Part shown: one piece after another, positions 46,236-55,221 of the stretch
Layout of the letters: every line of letters starts with the position of its first letter
Numbering within the stretch: position 1 is the first letter of the stretch
Assembly (NCBI GenBank): GCA_963789885.1
Contig: CAWBNB010000005.1
Span: 186,001-250,000 of the forward strand
Source of the DNA: DATEDA01 sp963789885
GTDB taxonomy: Bacteria > Pseudomonadota > Gammaproteobacteria > Burkholderiales > SG8-39
DNA length: 64,000 bases
Reading direction: 5' to 3'
Program-made: the position numbers and the translations under genes
The notes under the pieces: generated by a model
The model's database searches: none
Told to the model about the DNA's origin: nothing
What the model saw: the letters and a program-made list of their open reading frames with translations, nothing else

Positions 46236-47044
46236 GCCGCGGCGCGGAGCATCGCGAGCACCGGCGCGGTGTCGGGGCGCACGCCGCGCCAGATGAAGAA
46301 GGATTCGGCCGCCTGCTCGACCAGCATGCCCAGCCCGTCGGTGACGCGCGCCGCGCCGGCGTCGCGCGCGAGCGCGAGGAACGCGGCCGCGCCCTTGCCG
46401 TAAGTCATGTCGTACGCGAGCGCGCCGGGAGCGAACGTGCCCCGCGGCAGGGGCGGGAGCTCATCGGCGTGACCCGCGGAGGTGGCGTTGATCACGATGT
46501 CGAACGGCCGGCGCGGCAACGAGGCGAACCCCGCCGCCTGGACCTGCCCGCCGAACTGCCGCTCGAGCTCGGTCGCGCGCTCGACCGTGCGGTTGACGAC
46601 GACCAGGACCGCCGGGCGGGCATCGAGCAGCGCGGGAATCACGCTCCGGGACGCCCCGCCGGCGCCGACGAGGAGGACGCGGCGGCCATCGATCGCCGCG
46701 CCGAGATTGGTCGCGACGTCGCGCACCAGGCCGACGCCGTCAGTCGTGTCGCCCAGAACGCGCGTACCTTCGAACGACAGCGTGTTGACCGCTTCGACGG
46801 CGCGGGCGCGGGCCGAAGGCTCGGAAGCGAGCCGGTACGCCTCGCCCTTGAAGGGCAGCGTGACGTTGAGGCCGCGTCCGCCCGCCGCCCGGAACGCGGC
46901 CACGGTCGCGGCGAAGCCGTCGAGCGGCGAGAGGATCCGCCCGTACTCGATGTCTTCGCCGATCGCGCGCGCGAACGCCGCGTGGATCTCCGGCGACTTC
47001 GAGTGCGCGATCGGGTTGCCGATGACGGCGTAGCGGTCCGTCAC
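46232..47044 (-). CDS. aroE: Shikimate dehydrogenase
   Basis: A 270-residue NADP-dependent enzyme of aromatic amino-acid synthesis. 'YAVIGNPIAHSKSPEIHAAF' (shikimate-binding SKS), 'GLNVTLPFKGEA' (catalytic Lys), 'TDGVGLVRD', the cofactor loop 'VLLVGAGGASRSVIPAL', 'VVNRTVERA' and 'INATSAGHADELP' are all present. GTG at 47044 (VTDRYAVIGNP) is preferred over upstream starts because the upstream codons come from a pyrimidine-rich tract. Confidence 0.94.
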   Translation of the reverse strand: MTDRYAVIGNPIAHSKSPEIHAAFARAIGEDIEYGRILSPLDGFAATVAAFRAAGGRGLNVTLPFKGEAYRLASEPSARARAVEAVNTLSFEGTRVLGDTTDGVGLVRDVATNLGAAIDGRRVLLVGAGGASRSVIPALLDARPAVLVVVNRTVERATELERQFGGQVQAAGFASLPRRPFDIVINATSAGHADELPPLPRGTFAPGALAYDMTYGKGAAAFLALARDAGAARVTDGLGMLVEQAAESFFIWRGVRPDTAPVLAMLRAAA

Positions 47045-47051
47045 TTGCGTC

Positions 47052-47079
47052 GGGAAGGGCGAAGGGGAAGGGCGAAAGG
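47052..47079. repeat. Purine-rich tract before aroE
   Basis: GGGAAGGGCGAAGGGGAAGG continues to 47079 on the plus strand, so the minus-strand message just before the aroE GTG is pyrimidine-rich. It resembles one arm of the inverted repeat at the ruvX start, in the same position relative to a minus-strand gene. Confidence 0.6.
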
Positions 47080-47106
47080 CAAGCGGCGATCCGCCGTGGC
47101 GGAGCG

Positions 47107-47943
47107 CTAGTTGTCGAACAGCTTGTCGCCGGGGGCGAAGGTCCACGTCCGGGTGATCACCAGCAGGTCCGTGTCCTTGCGGATGTCCGGCGGGAACGGC
47201 GCGAATGGCGCGGAGAGACGGATGATCTTGAGGGCGGCGTCGTTCAGGATCTTGTACTCGGCCGGCCGGTCGATCTGCACGTCGTCGACGCTGCCATCGG
47301 GCTTGATCGAAATGGTGAGCCGCAGGCTGCCGTAGATCCGGCCGCGCGCGCCGTCGGGGTAGTTCAGGTTGCCGATGCGCTCGATCTTGAGCCGCCAGTC
47401 CTCGACGTATTGCGCGAACCGGGATTCGACCGCGCGCGCGCCGACGAACGCCTTTCGCGGCCGCTTGTTGTACTCGTCGACCTGGCGCGCGATCTGCGCC
47501 TCCAGCCGCGCGAGCGCGAGCGCCGAGTTCACCAGATCCGCGCCGGAGAGCGGCTTCGCCGGCTCGGGAGCGGGTTCCGGCTTCGCGGTCTCGCTCGCCA
47601 CCGCCGGGGCCGGCGTCTGCGCCTGCGTCACGAGCTGGCGCTGCTTCGCCTCGAGCTCCTTCACTTTCTGACGGGCCCGCTTTACGTCGTCGCCGCGCTC
47701 CACCTCGTGCGTCGCCGGCAGCGGGGTCTTCGCGCGGCGGTTCTCGTCGGTATTCCCGCCCCCATCCAGATTCGCCTGCGCCAGCGCCTGGGCCTCCGCG
47801 GGGCGCGTCGCGGACTTGCTGTTGACCAGGATGACGTCGAGCGTCTGGGGCGGGCTGCGCAACCGGCTCGCGTCCGGAAAGGCAAACCGGAGCGACAGGA
47901 CGGCGGCGTGGACCAGGATCGACGCGAGGATCGCAAACTGCAT
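47107..47943 (-). CDS. TonB C-terminal domain (energy transducer) protein
   Basis: A TonB-like protein of 278 residues linking the inner membrane to outer-membrane receptors. One N-terminal membrane helix ('FAILASILVHAAVLSLRFAF'), a Lys/Ala/Pro/Gln-rich periplasmic linker with a coiled-coil look ('KRARQKVKELEAKQRQL'), and a C-terminal domain ('YPDGARGRIYGSLRLTISIKPDGSVDDVQIDRPA'). ATG 47943 sits right at the helix; the frame is open to a TTG at 48027 and the real start may lie between. No exbB/exbD is adjacent. Confidence 0.82.
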   Translation of the reverse strand: MQFAILASILVHAAVLSLRFAFPDASRLRSPPQTLDVILVNSKSATRPAEAQALAQANLDGGGNTDENRRAKTPLPATHEVERGDDVKRARQKVKELEAKQRQLVTQAQTPAPAVASETAKPEPAPEPAKPLSGADLVNSALALARLEAQIARQVDEYNKRPRKAFVGARAVESRFAQYVEDWRLKIERIGNLNYPDGARGRIYGSLRLTISIKPDGSVDDVQIDRPAEYKILNDAALKIIRLSAPFAPFPPDIRKDTDLLVITRTWTFAPGDKLFDN

Positions 47944-48044
47944 GGCGGGCGTGAGTCGCGGCGGCTGGCTGATCCAGCCGCCGGCGCCATATCGCGGGTG
48001 CGCTATGCGCTGCAAAACGATCCCCAAAAATACCTTGAAATCAG

Positions 48045-48061
48045 AAGTTTACTTAAAGTTT
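48045..48061. repeat. AAGTTT direct repeat in an AT-rich gap upstream of tonB-like gene
   Basis: Two AAGTTT hexamers start 11 bases apart (48045 and 48056), one helical turn, inside a short AT-rich gap between the RNB stop and the tonB-like gene. A TTGAGA on the minus strand (48061-48066 complement) could be a -35, but the -10 match is poor. It may mark a regulator site for the tonB-like gene. Confidence 0.35.
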
Positions 48062-48062
48062 C

Positions 48063-49919
48063 TCAAGCCACTTCTCGCTTTACTTGTGGCTTCTTATAGA
48101 CGCAGCGCAGGTGGGTGTCAATGAGGTCGACCGCCGCGACCTCGACTTCGACCGGGGTGCCCGCCGGAAGATCCGGCAGCGACGGTACCCGAACGTACAG
48201 CGGGGCGCCCGCGATCCGGACGAGATTCTCGCGCACGACCTCCGCGGAAGCGACTTCCGTGCCCTCCTGCACCAGCCAGCGGAGGCACCAGTAGTACTCC
48301 ATCTGGCGCTGGAAGTCGTCGTAGGCAGCGTAGGTCGCTTCGAAGTCGCGCATCGCGCCGAGCAGCGCCTCGGAGCGCGGCGCGAACGGCGGGATCGCGT
48401 CGCGGAGCACCGCGACGAGCTGCCACTGGTTCACCAGGTCCACGTAGCGCCGCAGCGGCGAGCTCGACCAGGCGTAGTGCGACACCCCGAGGCCCTGGTG
48501 CTCGGCCGCGACCGTCGTCATGCGCACCTTGCCGTCCGGCGCCTGGGCGCGATAGATCGCGCCAGCGCCGTGCTCGTCGAGGAGCCGGCCCCACGACCGG
48601 TTGACGAGGATCATCAGCTCGGCGACCAGCTTGTCGAGCGGCGACCCGCGCTTGCGCTCGGTGATCGTCACGCGGTCGTTCTCGACGTGGAAGCTGTACT
48701 CGGTGCGCTCGACCTGACCGCCGCTCTTGCCGCGGCCCGCCTCGAGCACCACGGCGAGGCGGTGCAGGAACTCGAGCTCGCCGGCGAAGCGCACGCCCGG
48801 GTCGGCGTGTCCCGCCGCCAGCGTGTCGTTCAGGATGTCGACCTCGTGGTGGCGCAGGTTCGCAGCGATCGGCACGAGCTCGATTCGCGTTTCCTCCCCG
48901 CGGACCGCGAGCGACGGATCCACATCGAGGTACAGCGACACCGCCGGGCGAGCGGCGCCCTCGAGGAGCGAGAACCGCTCGATCACCTGCGGCGGCAGCA
49001 TCGTGACCTTGTGGCCGGGCATGTAGGCGGTCGAAAGCCGCTCGCGCGCGATCGCGTCGATCGCGGAGCCGGGCGCGAAGCCGAGCGCCGGTGCGGCGAT
49101 GTGGACGCCCACGCGCACCGAGCCGTCGGTGCGGCGCGTGACCGAGAACGCGTCGTCGATCTCGGTGGTCGTCGCGTCGTCGAGGCTGAACGCCGCCGCG
49201 TCCGCGAGCGGAAGATCGGCGGGCAGCTCGGGCGCCGGCACCTCCGGGAACCCGGCGCCGCGGGGGAAATGCTCGAAGAGAAACCGCCCGAGGTGATAGT
49301 CATGGCTCGATCCCAGCGCGCCGCAGCGCTCGGCGAGGCGCGCGGGCGAGAGACCGAGCGACTCGCACGCCTGCTCGAACGCCTTGGTCTCGATGCGGTT
49401 CCGGTCGGGCTTGTAGAGGAGCTGCGGGAGGATCGCGCGCAATGCGTCGGGCATCTCCGAGCGCTCGAGCGCCTCGACCCAGCGCGCGATCTGCTCGCTC
49501 TGCTGGCGCTTGCGCTCGAGGCCCGCCAGCGCGGCCTTCAGCGTTTCCGCCGGCGCCGCCTTGAAGCGGCCCTTGCCCTTGCGATGGAAATAGACCGGCG
49601 CCGAGTGCAGCTTCAGGAGAATGCTCGCCGCCTCGAGCGGCGCCGGCGGATGGCCGTGGTACTCGGCGGCTAGATCGGCGAAGCCGAACTCCGCCTCGCC
49701 GCACGCCTCCCACAGGAAATCGGTGTCGATCTCCGCCGCCGCGCGCTCGGCCCGCTCGAGGAAGTCGGCGATCCCCGGCTCGCCGAATCGCAGCAGGACA
49801 TTGGCGCTCTTTACCTTGCTGCGCTTGCCGTGCGGCGCCTCGACCTGCAGCGAAGCATCGTGCTCCGCGAGCACGGCTCCGACCTTGAAGGTGCCGTTGT
49901 CCTCGTACAGGACGTTCAT
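48063..49919 (-). CDS. RNB-domain ribonuclease (RNase II/R family)
   Basis: A 618-residue 3'-5' exoribonuclease-type protein. The catalytic segment 'FSLDDATTTEIDDAFSV' carries the Asp cluster that binds Mg2+, followed by 'VGVHIAAPALGFAPGSAIDAIARERLSTAYMPGHKVTMLP' and 'YAWSSSPLRRYVDLVNQWQL'. It is shorter than RNase R and does not show clear cold-shock domains at the N-terminus; a short S1-like C-terminus is possible. It is a common stand-alone RNB protein of Betaproteobacteria. Confidence 0.88.
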   Translation of the reverse strand: MNVLYEDNGTFKVGAVLAEHDASLQVEAPHGKRSKVKSANVLLRFGEPGIADFLERAERAAAEIDTDFLWEACGEAEFGFADLAAEYHGHPPAPLEAASILLKLHSAPVYFHRKGKGRFKAAPAETLKAALAGLERKRQQSEQIARWVEALERSEMPDALRAILPQLLYKPDRNRIETKAFEQACESLGLSPARLAERCGALGSSHDYHLGRFLFEHFPRGAGFPEVPAPELPADLPLADAAAFSLDDATTTEIDDAFSVTRRTDGSVRVGVHIAAPALGFAPGSAIDAIARERLSTAYMPGHKVTMLPPQVIERFSLLEGAARPAVSLYLDVDPSLAVRGEETRIELVPIAANLRHHEVDILNDTLAAGHADPGVRFAGELEFLHRLAVVLEAGRGKSGGQVERTEYSFHVENDRVTITERKRGSPLDKLVAELMILVNRSWGRLLDEHGAGAIYRAQAPDGKVRMTTVAAEHQGLGVSHYAWSSSPLRRYVDLVNQWQLVAVLRDAIPPFAPRSEALLGAMRDFEATYAAYDDFQRQMEYYWCLRWLVQEGTEVASAEVVRENLVRIAGAPLYVRVPSLPDLPAGTPVEVEVAAVDLIDTHLRCVYKKPQVKREVA

Positions 49920-49964
49920 GGGAAAGCGCGCTCAGCGCGCGCGGGCCGACCGGGGGGACCGGGA

Positions 49965-50540
49965 TTATAGCGGCGCGAGGCCGGCGAACTCGAGGATTGC
50001 CGGGAGATGCTCGGGAAAGCTCTTCAGCGTGTGATCGCCACCTTCGACCACGATCTGCCGCGCGCCGGCGTACTTTCGCACCGCGATGCGGTAATCGAGG
50101 ACTTCGTCGCCGGTCTCGACGATGAGCAGATAGCGCTCCGCGTGAATCGACGGCGTATCGAGGGAGCGCCACTCGGCGATGTGGTCTCGCGTCAGCTCGT
50201 AGGCCTCGCCGGTGTAGAGGTTGCGCTGGGTGCCGAGGTAGCTCTCGAGGTCGAGCTGCGGCGTCACCGCCGGATTCAGGAGCACCGCCCGCAACCCGTG
50301 CTTCTCGGCGAGATACGTCGCGTAGAAGCCGCCGAGCGAGCTCCCGACGAGCGTCACCGTGTCGGCCGGGCGGAGCGCGATCTCCCGCTCGGCACACGCG
50401 ATCGCCTCGAACGGCCGGTGCGGCAGCTTCGGGCAGGCAAATCGGTCGCCCAGGCCGCGCGCCTCCAGGTGACGCTTCATCACCTGCGCCTTGTGCGACT
50501 GCGGTGCGCTGTTGAAGCCGTGGAGATAAAGGAGCGTCAC
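49965..50540 (-). CDS. YqiA/UPF0227-like esterase
   Basis: A 191-residue alpha/beta hydrolase. 'LLYLHGFNSAPQSHKAQ' is the oxyanion region, 'TLVGSSLGGFYATYLAEKHG' the nucleophile elbow (GSSLGG), and 'VEGGDHTLKSFPEHL' holds the catalytic His. The substrate is unknown; E. coli YqiA is a weak esterase. GTG 50540 starts 4 bases after the mpl stop, and the frame is open upstream into mpl. Confidence 0.9.
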   Translation of the reverse strand: MTLLYLHGFNSAPQSHKAQVMKRHLEARGLGDRFACPKLPHRPFEAIACAEREIALRPADTVTLVGSSLGGFYATYLAEKHGLRAVLLNPAVTPQLDLESYLGTQRNLYTGEAYELTRDHIAEWRSLDTPSIHAERYLLIVETGDEVLDYRIAVRKYAGARQIVVEGGDHTLKSFPEHLPAILEFAGLAPL

Positions 50541-50544
50541 CGGC

Positions 50545-51903
50545 TCACGCGGCGGCCTCGGCTGCCCGCAGGGCGGCGAGCAGCTTGCCGTGAATCCCGC
50601 CAAAGCCGCCGTTCGACATCACGACGACGTGATCTCCGGGACGTGCCTCCCGCGCGATCGCGGCGACAAGCGCATCGAGCTCGCCCGTCGAGCGAACCCG
50701 GGCGCCGAGCGGCGCGAGCGCCGCCGCCGCGTCCCAGCCGATCCCCGCCGTATAGCAGAACACCGCGTCCGCGGCGGCGAGGCTCGGAGCGAGCGCGTCC
50801 TTCATGAGCCCGAGCTTCATCGTGTTCGAGCGCGGCTCGAGCACCGCGAGGATGCGCGCGTCGCCGACCTTGCGCCGCAAGCCCTCGAGCGTCGTGCGGA
50901 TCGCGGTCGGGTGATGCGCGAAGTCGTCGTAGACGGCGACGCCACCTACCACGCCGCGCAGCTCCATCCGCCGCTTGACGCCGCGGAACGCGTTGAGGGC
51001 ATCGATGGCGGCCGCGGGCGCGACCCCGACGTCGCGCGCCGCCGCGATCGCCGCCAGGCCGTTCGCCCGATTGTGGTCGCCGGTGAGCGGCCAGGCGACG
51101 CGACCCTGCGGTGCGCCTTGCCAGAACACGTCGAAGGTGCCGTCGTCGTGCCGCGTGGTCGACCAGCCCTCGGGCGCATCGAAGCGCTCGCGCCGCGACC
51201 AGCAGCCGCGCGCGAGCACGCGCGCGAGCCGCTCGTCGGCGCCGTTCACGATGACGAGCGCGGACCGCGGCAGCGTCCGCACGAAGTGATGGAACTGGGT
51301 TTCGATCGCGGCGAGATCGGGAAAGATGTCGCCATGGTCGAATTCCAGGTTGTTCAGGACCGCCGTCCGCGCGCGGTAGTGGACGAACTTCGACCGCTTG
51401 TCGAAGAACGCGGTGTCGTACTCGTCGGCCTCGAGCACGAAGAGCGGCGAGGCGGATGCGCGCGCCGAGATGCCGAAGTCGTCCGGAACGCCGCCGATCA
51501 GAAAACCCGGGTTCCGCCCGGCGCGTTCGAGGATCGCGGCGAGCATCGAGGCGGTGGTCGTCTTGCCGTGCGTGCCCGCCACTGCGAGCACGTGCTTGCC
51601 CGCGAGGACGTGTTCGGCGAGCCATTGCGGCCCGGAGACGAAGCGTTCGCCGCGGTCGAGAATCTCCTCCATCAGCGGATTGCCGCGCGTCACCACGTTG
51701 CCGATCACCCACAGGTCCGGTGCAAGCGCGACCTGGTCGGTGCCGAAGCCGTCGACGACGTCGATGCCGAGCGCCGCGAGCTGCGTGCTCATCGGCGGGT
51801 AGACGCCCGCGTCGCAGCCGGTGACCCGGTGCCCCGCGGCGCGCGCGAGCGCGGCGAGGCCGCCCATGAAGGTGCCGCAGATGCCGAGAACGTGGACGTG
51901 CAT
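50545..51903 (-). CDS. mpl: UDP-MurNAc:L-Ala-gamma-D-Glu-meso-Dap ligase
   Basis: A Mur-ligase family enzyme of 452 residues that recycles the murein tripeptide. 'HVHVLGICGTFMGGLAALARAAGHRVTGCDAGVYPPMS' begins the UDP-binding domain, 'LAVAGTHGKTTTASMLAAIL' is the ATP loop, 'FVLEADEYDTAFFDKRSKFVHY' is Mpl-specific, and 'AVYDDFAHHPTAI' is the C-terminal motif. ATG 51903 is 88 bases from the divergent gene. Confidence 0.95.
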   Translation of the reverse strand: MHVHVLGICGTFMGGLAALARAAGHRVTGCDAGVYPPMSTQLAALGIDVVDGFGTDQVALAPDLWVIGNVVTRGNPLMEEILDRGERFVSGPQWLAEHVLAGKHVLAVAGTHGKTTTASMLAAILERAGRNPGFLIGGVPDDFGISARASASPLFVLEADEYDTAFFDKRSKFVHYRARTAVLNNLEFDHGDIFPDLAAIETQFHHFVRTLPRSALVIVNGADERLARVLARGCWSRRERFDAPEGWSTTRHDDGTFDVFWQGAPQGRVAWPLTGDHNRANGLAAIAAARDVGVAPAAAIDALNAFRGVKRRMELRGVVGGVAVYDDFAHHPTAIRTTLEGLRRKVGDARILAVLEPRSNTMKLGLMKDALAPSLAAADAVFCYTAGIGWDAAAALAPLGARVRSTGELDALVAAIAREARPGDHVVVMSNGGFGGIHGKLLAALRAAEAAA

Positions 51904-51991
51904 GGGGCGGAAATTGTACGTGGTCGTGCCGCTCCGACCTGTGCGGTAATATCGCCCGGCAGCAGCGTCGACGAGGCGCGGAAGCAAAGAA

Positions 51992-52603
51992 ATGCCCCGG
52001 GACGGCAATCGCAGACAGTCGCAGATGCGCGCCAGGATCGCCGCCGCCGCGGCGCGCCTGATGGCCGAGGACGGCATCGACGATTTCGCCCTCGCAAAAC
52101 GCAAGGCGGCCCGCCAGCTCGGCGCCGCGGACACCCAATCGCTGCCGGCGAACGACGAGATCGAAGCCGAGCTCCGCGCCTACCAGTCGCTCTACCAGGG
52201 CGAGGAGCAACGCGAGCGGATTCACGAGCTGCGGTCGGTCGCGCTCGAGGCGATGCGGTCGCTCGCCGACTTCAACCCCTACCTCGCCGGACCGGTGCTC
52301 AAGGGCACCGCCGGGCGCTACGCGGACATCGACCTGCAGCTCTTCACCGACGATCTGAAGGCAGTCGAGCTCTTCCTCCTCAACCGGAACTTCGTCTATG
52401 CGGTCAGCGAACAGCGCCACTACTGCGGCGACGAGCCGCGCGCGGTGCCGGTGCTACGCCTCGACTGGGACGGGATCCCGGTGAATCTGGCCGTTTACGC
52501 CGCCAAGGACGAGCGCGCCACGCTGAAAGCGACCGCCGCAGGCCGGACGATCGAGCGGGCAGGCCCGAGCGCGGTGTCCGCGCTGCTCGCGACGGATGGC
52601 TAG
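51992..52603 (+). CDS. Nucleotidyltransferase-like protein with TetR-like N-terminus
   Basis: A 203-residue protein I can only place by resemblance. Residues 12-45 ('MRARIAAAAARLMAEDGIDDFALAKRKAARQLG') look like the start of a TetR-type helix-turn-helix. The middle, 'FNPYLAGPVLKGTAGRYADIDLQLFTDDLKAVE', resembles a minimal nucleotidyltransferase core (G-T then D-x-D, here 'ADIDLQL'), and the rest is a beta-rich end. No function is assigned. It is divergent from mpl and overlaps the TlpA-like gene by 8 bases. Confidence 0.7.
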   Translation: MPRDGNRRQSQMRARIAAAAARLMAEDGIDDFALAKRKAARQLGAADTQSLPANDEIEAELRAYQSLYQGEEQRERIHELRSVALEAMRSLADFNPYLAGPVLKGTAGRYADIDLQLFTDDLKAVELFLLNRNFVYAVSEQRHYCGDEPRAVPVLRLDWDGIPVNLAVYAAKDERATLKATAAGRTIERAGPSAVSALLATDG

Positions 52604-53128
52604 GCGCTTCACCGTAGCGGCGACCGCCGCCGTTGCCGCCCTCGCGCTCGCTGCCGGGCTCTACTTCGGTATCGAACATGGCGCCGGAGACGCCGGATCC
52701 GGCTGCAGTGTTAGCGCTTACTCGCACTGATCTTCCCGATCTCGCTGGAGGTCGGGTCACGCTTGAGCGATGGCGCGGGAACGTGGTGGTGGTCAACTTC
52801 TGGGCGAGCTGGTGCCCGCCCTGCCGGGAGGAGATCCCCGGTCTGATCAGGATCCAGCAGAAACTTGCAGCGAACGGCTTGCAAGTTGTGGGGATCGCCG
52901 TCGATTCGGTTGATAAAAGCCGCCAAGCTGCGACCGAGATGGCGATCAGCTACCCGGTCCTCGTCGCGGAGGTGCAGATCATCGACCTGACGCGCCGACT
53001 CGGGAATCGCGCAGGGGGTTTGCCCTTCACCGATGGTTCTGGATCGGGAAGGACGGCTCGTCACGACGCATCTCGGGCTGCTCAGCGAGGCCCAGCTGGA
53101 GCGCCTGATCACGCCTTTGCTGGGCTAA
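52596..53128 (+). CDS. TlpA/ResA-like thioredoxin-fold protein (two frameshifts)
   Basis: A membrane-anchored periplasmic thiol oxidoreductase of about 176 residues. Frame one starts at ATG 52596 with an anchor ('RRFTVAATAAVAALALAAGLYFG'). After about 52680 the protein continues in the next frame as 'TPDPAAVLALTRTDLPDLAGG', then 'VVVVNFWASWCPPCREEIPGL' with the WCPPC active site. Near 53031 it shifts again to 'MVLDREGRLVTTHLGLLSEAQLERLITPLLG' and a stop at 53128. Each shift is repaired by removing one base. Likely role: haem/cytochrome c thiol reduction or disulfide control. Confidence 0.82.
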
Positions 53129-53379
53129 ACGGGCGAGAACTTCGCCGATCTTGCGGCGAACGTTGGACATCAGGGGCCTATCTGCGGCAAACTCGCCGAA
53201 ATGCCCCGGATCTTGGCATCGCTGCCACCGCCGGCCACCGCGCCGACTCTGCACGGACCAGAACAATGCGCGCCGGCCCGGGTTCGACCGGCTGCGGCCC
53301 GGCGCGCGACAACGCGCCCGGCGCCTAGACCGCGCCCGCGGCGGCACGCCCGGCGTCGTCGGGCAAGGGGGAAATCACG
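53129..53379. other. Non-coding gap before accB
   Basis: About 250 GC-rich bases between the TlpA-like gene and accB. Many betaproteobacteria carry aroQ here; I find no trace of it. No clear promoter is seen, but accB must be read from this region or from further upstream. AGGGGGA lies just before the accB ATG. Confidence 0.45.
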
Positions 53380-53838
53380 ATGGATCTGCGGAAGCTGAAG
53401 AAGCTCATCGATCTCGTGCAGGAGTCCGGCATCGCCGAGCTCGAGGTCACCGAGGGCGAAGAGCGGGTCAAGATCGTCCGCAGCGGCCGCGGAGCGCCCG
53501 ACACGATGGTCACGGTCCCGGCGCACGCCGCGGCGCCGGCAACCGCGGCCGCGCCACCTGCCGCGCTGCCGGGGGGCGTGGCGGAGGCCCCTCCGCCGCC
53601 CGACGGCCACGTGGTGAAGTCGCCGATGGTCGGCACGTTTTATCGCGCGTCCGCGCCCGACGCCAAGGCGTTCGCCGAAGTCGGCGACACCGTCAAGGCC
53701 GGCCAGACGATCTGCATCATCGAGGCGATGAAACTGATGAACGAGATCGAGTCCGACAAGGACGGCGTGGTCAAGGCGATCCTGGTCGAGAACGGGCAGC
53801 CGGTCGAGTACGGCGAGCCGCTCTTCGTCATCGAGTGA
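53380..53838 (+). CDS. accB: Biotin carboxyl carrier protein of acetyl-CoA carboxylase
   Basis: A 152-residue carrier protein for fatty-acid synthesis. A helical N-terminus (DLRKLKKLIDLVQESGIAELEVTEGEERVKI) is followed by an Ala/Pro linker and the biotinyl domain; the biotinylated lysine is K118 in 'IIEAMKLMNEIE'. 'SPMVGTFYRASAPDAKAFAEVGDTVKAGQT' is the typical thumb-bearing bacterial AccB. It is 6 bases before accC. Confidence 0.96.
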   Translation: MDLRKLKKLIDLVQESGIAELEVTEGEERVKIVRSGRGAPDTMVTVPAHAAAPATAAAPPAALPGGVAEAPPPPDGHVVKSPMVGTFYRASAPDAKAFAEVGDTVKAGQTICIIEAMKLMNEIESDKDGVVKAILVENGQPVEYGEPLFVIE

Positions 53839-53844
53839 GCGCGG

Positions 53845-55210
53845 GTGTTCGAGAAGATCCTCATCGCCAACCGGGGTGAGATCGCGCTGCGCATCCAGCG
53901 CGCCTGCCGCGAGATGGGCATCCGCACGGTGGTAGTCCACTCCGAGGCCGACCGCGAGGCGAAGTACGTGAAGCTCGCCGACGAGTCGGTCTGCATCGGG
54001 CCGCCGCCCTCTCCTGCCTCGTACCTCAACGTGCCGGCGATCATCAGCGCCGCCGAGGTGACCGACGCCGAGGCGATCCACCCCGGCTACGGCTTCCTCG
54101 CCGAGAACGCCGACTTCGCCGAAAAGGTCGAGAAGAGCGGCTTCGTGTTCATCGGCCCGCGCCCGGAGAACATCCGGCAGATGGGCGACAAGGTCAGCGC
54201 GAAGCAGGCGATGCTCAAGGCGGGGGTGCCGTGCGTGCCGGGCTCCGAGGGCGCGCTGCCGGAGGAGCCGGCGGAGATGATCAAGCTCGCGCGCGCCGTC
54301 AAGTACCCGATCATCATCAAGGCGGCGGGCGGCGGCGGTGGGCGCGGCATGCGCGTCGTCCACACCGAGGCCGCGCTCGCTGCGGCGGTCACCCTGACCC
54401 GCACCGAGGCGCAGGCCGCGTTCGGAAACCCGACCGTCTACCTGGAGAAGTACCTCGAGAACCCGCGCCACATCGAGGTCCAGGTGCTCGCCGACGAGCA
54501 CCGCAACGTCGTCTACCTCGGCGAGCGCGACTGCTCGATGCAGCGGCGCCACCAGAAGGTGCTCGAGGAAGCGCCGGCGCCCGACATCACGCCGCGGCAA
54601 CGCGCGCGTATCGGCGAGCGCTGCGTGGAGGCATGCCGCAAGATCCACTACCGCGGCGCCGGGACCTTCGAGTTCCTGTACCAGGACGACGAGTTCTACT
54701 TCATCGAGATGAACACGCGGATCCAGGTCGAGCATCCGGTGACCGAGATGGTGACCGGCATCGATATCGTCCAGGCGCAGATCCGCATCGCCGCCGGCGA
54801 GAAGCTCGGGCATCCGGCAGCGCGATATCGAGCTGAAGGGCCATGCGATCGAGTGCCGCATCAACGCGGAGGACCCGTTCAAGTTCACGCCCTCGCCCGG
54901 CCGGATCACCTCCTACCACCCGCCCGGCGGCCCGGGGATCCGGGTGGATTCGCACGTCTATCACGGCTACGTCGTGCCGCCCAACTACGACTCGATGATC
55001 GGCAAGGTGATCGCGTACGGCGCGACCCGCGAGCAGGCGATCCGCCGGATGCGCATCGCGCTCTCGGAGATGGTGGTCGAGGGCATCCAGACGAACATCC
55101 CCCTGCACCAGGAATTGCTCGTGGACACGCGTTTCCTCCGCGGCGGGACCAGCATCCACTACCTCGAGCAGAAGCTCGCGCAGGCGGCGAAGCGCGAGGC
55201 GAAAGGCTAA
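53845..55210 (+). CDS. accC: Biotin carboxylase of acetyl-CoA carboxylase (one frameshift)
   Basis: An ATP-grasp enzyme of about 454 residues that carboxylates biotin on AccB. GTG 53845 gives 'FEKILIANRGEIALRIQRACREMG'; 'IIIKAAGGGGGRGMRVV' is the ATP-grasp Gly loop; 'YFIEMNTRIQVEHPVTEMVTGID' is the active-site signature. At about 54817 an extra base shifts the frame after 'EKLGHP'; the next frame continues 'QRDIELKGHAIECRINAEDPFKFTPSPG' to a stop at 55210. Essential for fatty-acid synthesis, so most likely a sequence error. Confidence 0.93.
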
Positions 55211-55221
55211 GAAGAAACACG

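Noticed and set aside
53129..53379. Short frames in the gap before accB
   Set aside because: They are low-complexity Arg/Ala/Pro sequences continuing from the tlpA-like frameshift, with no conserved motif; no aroQ remnant.
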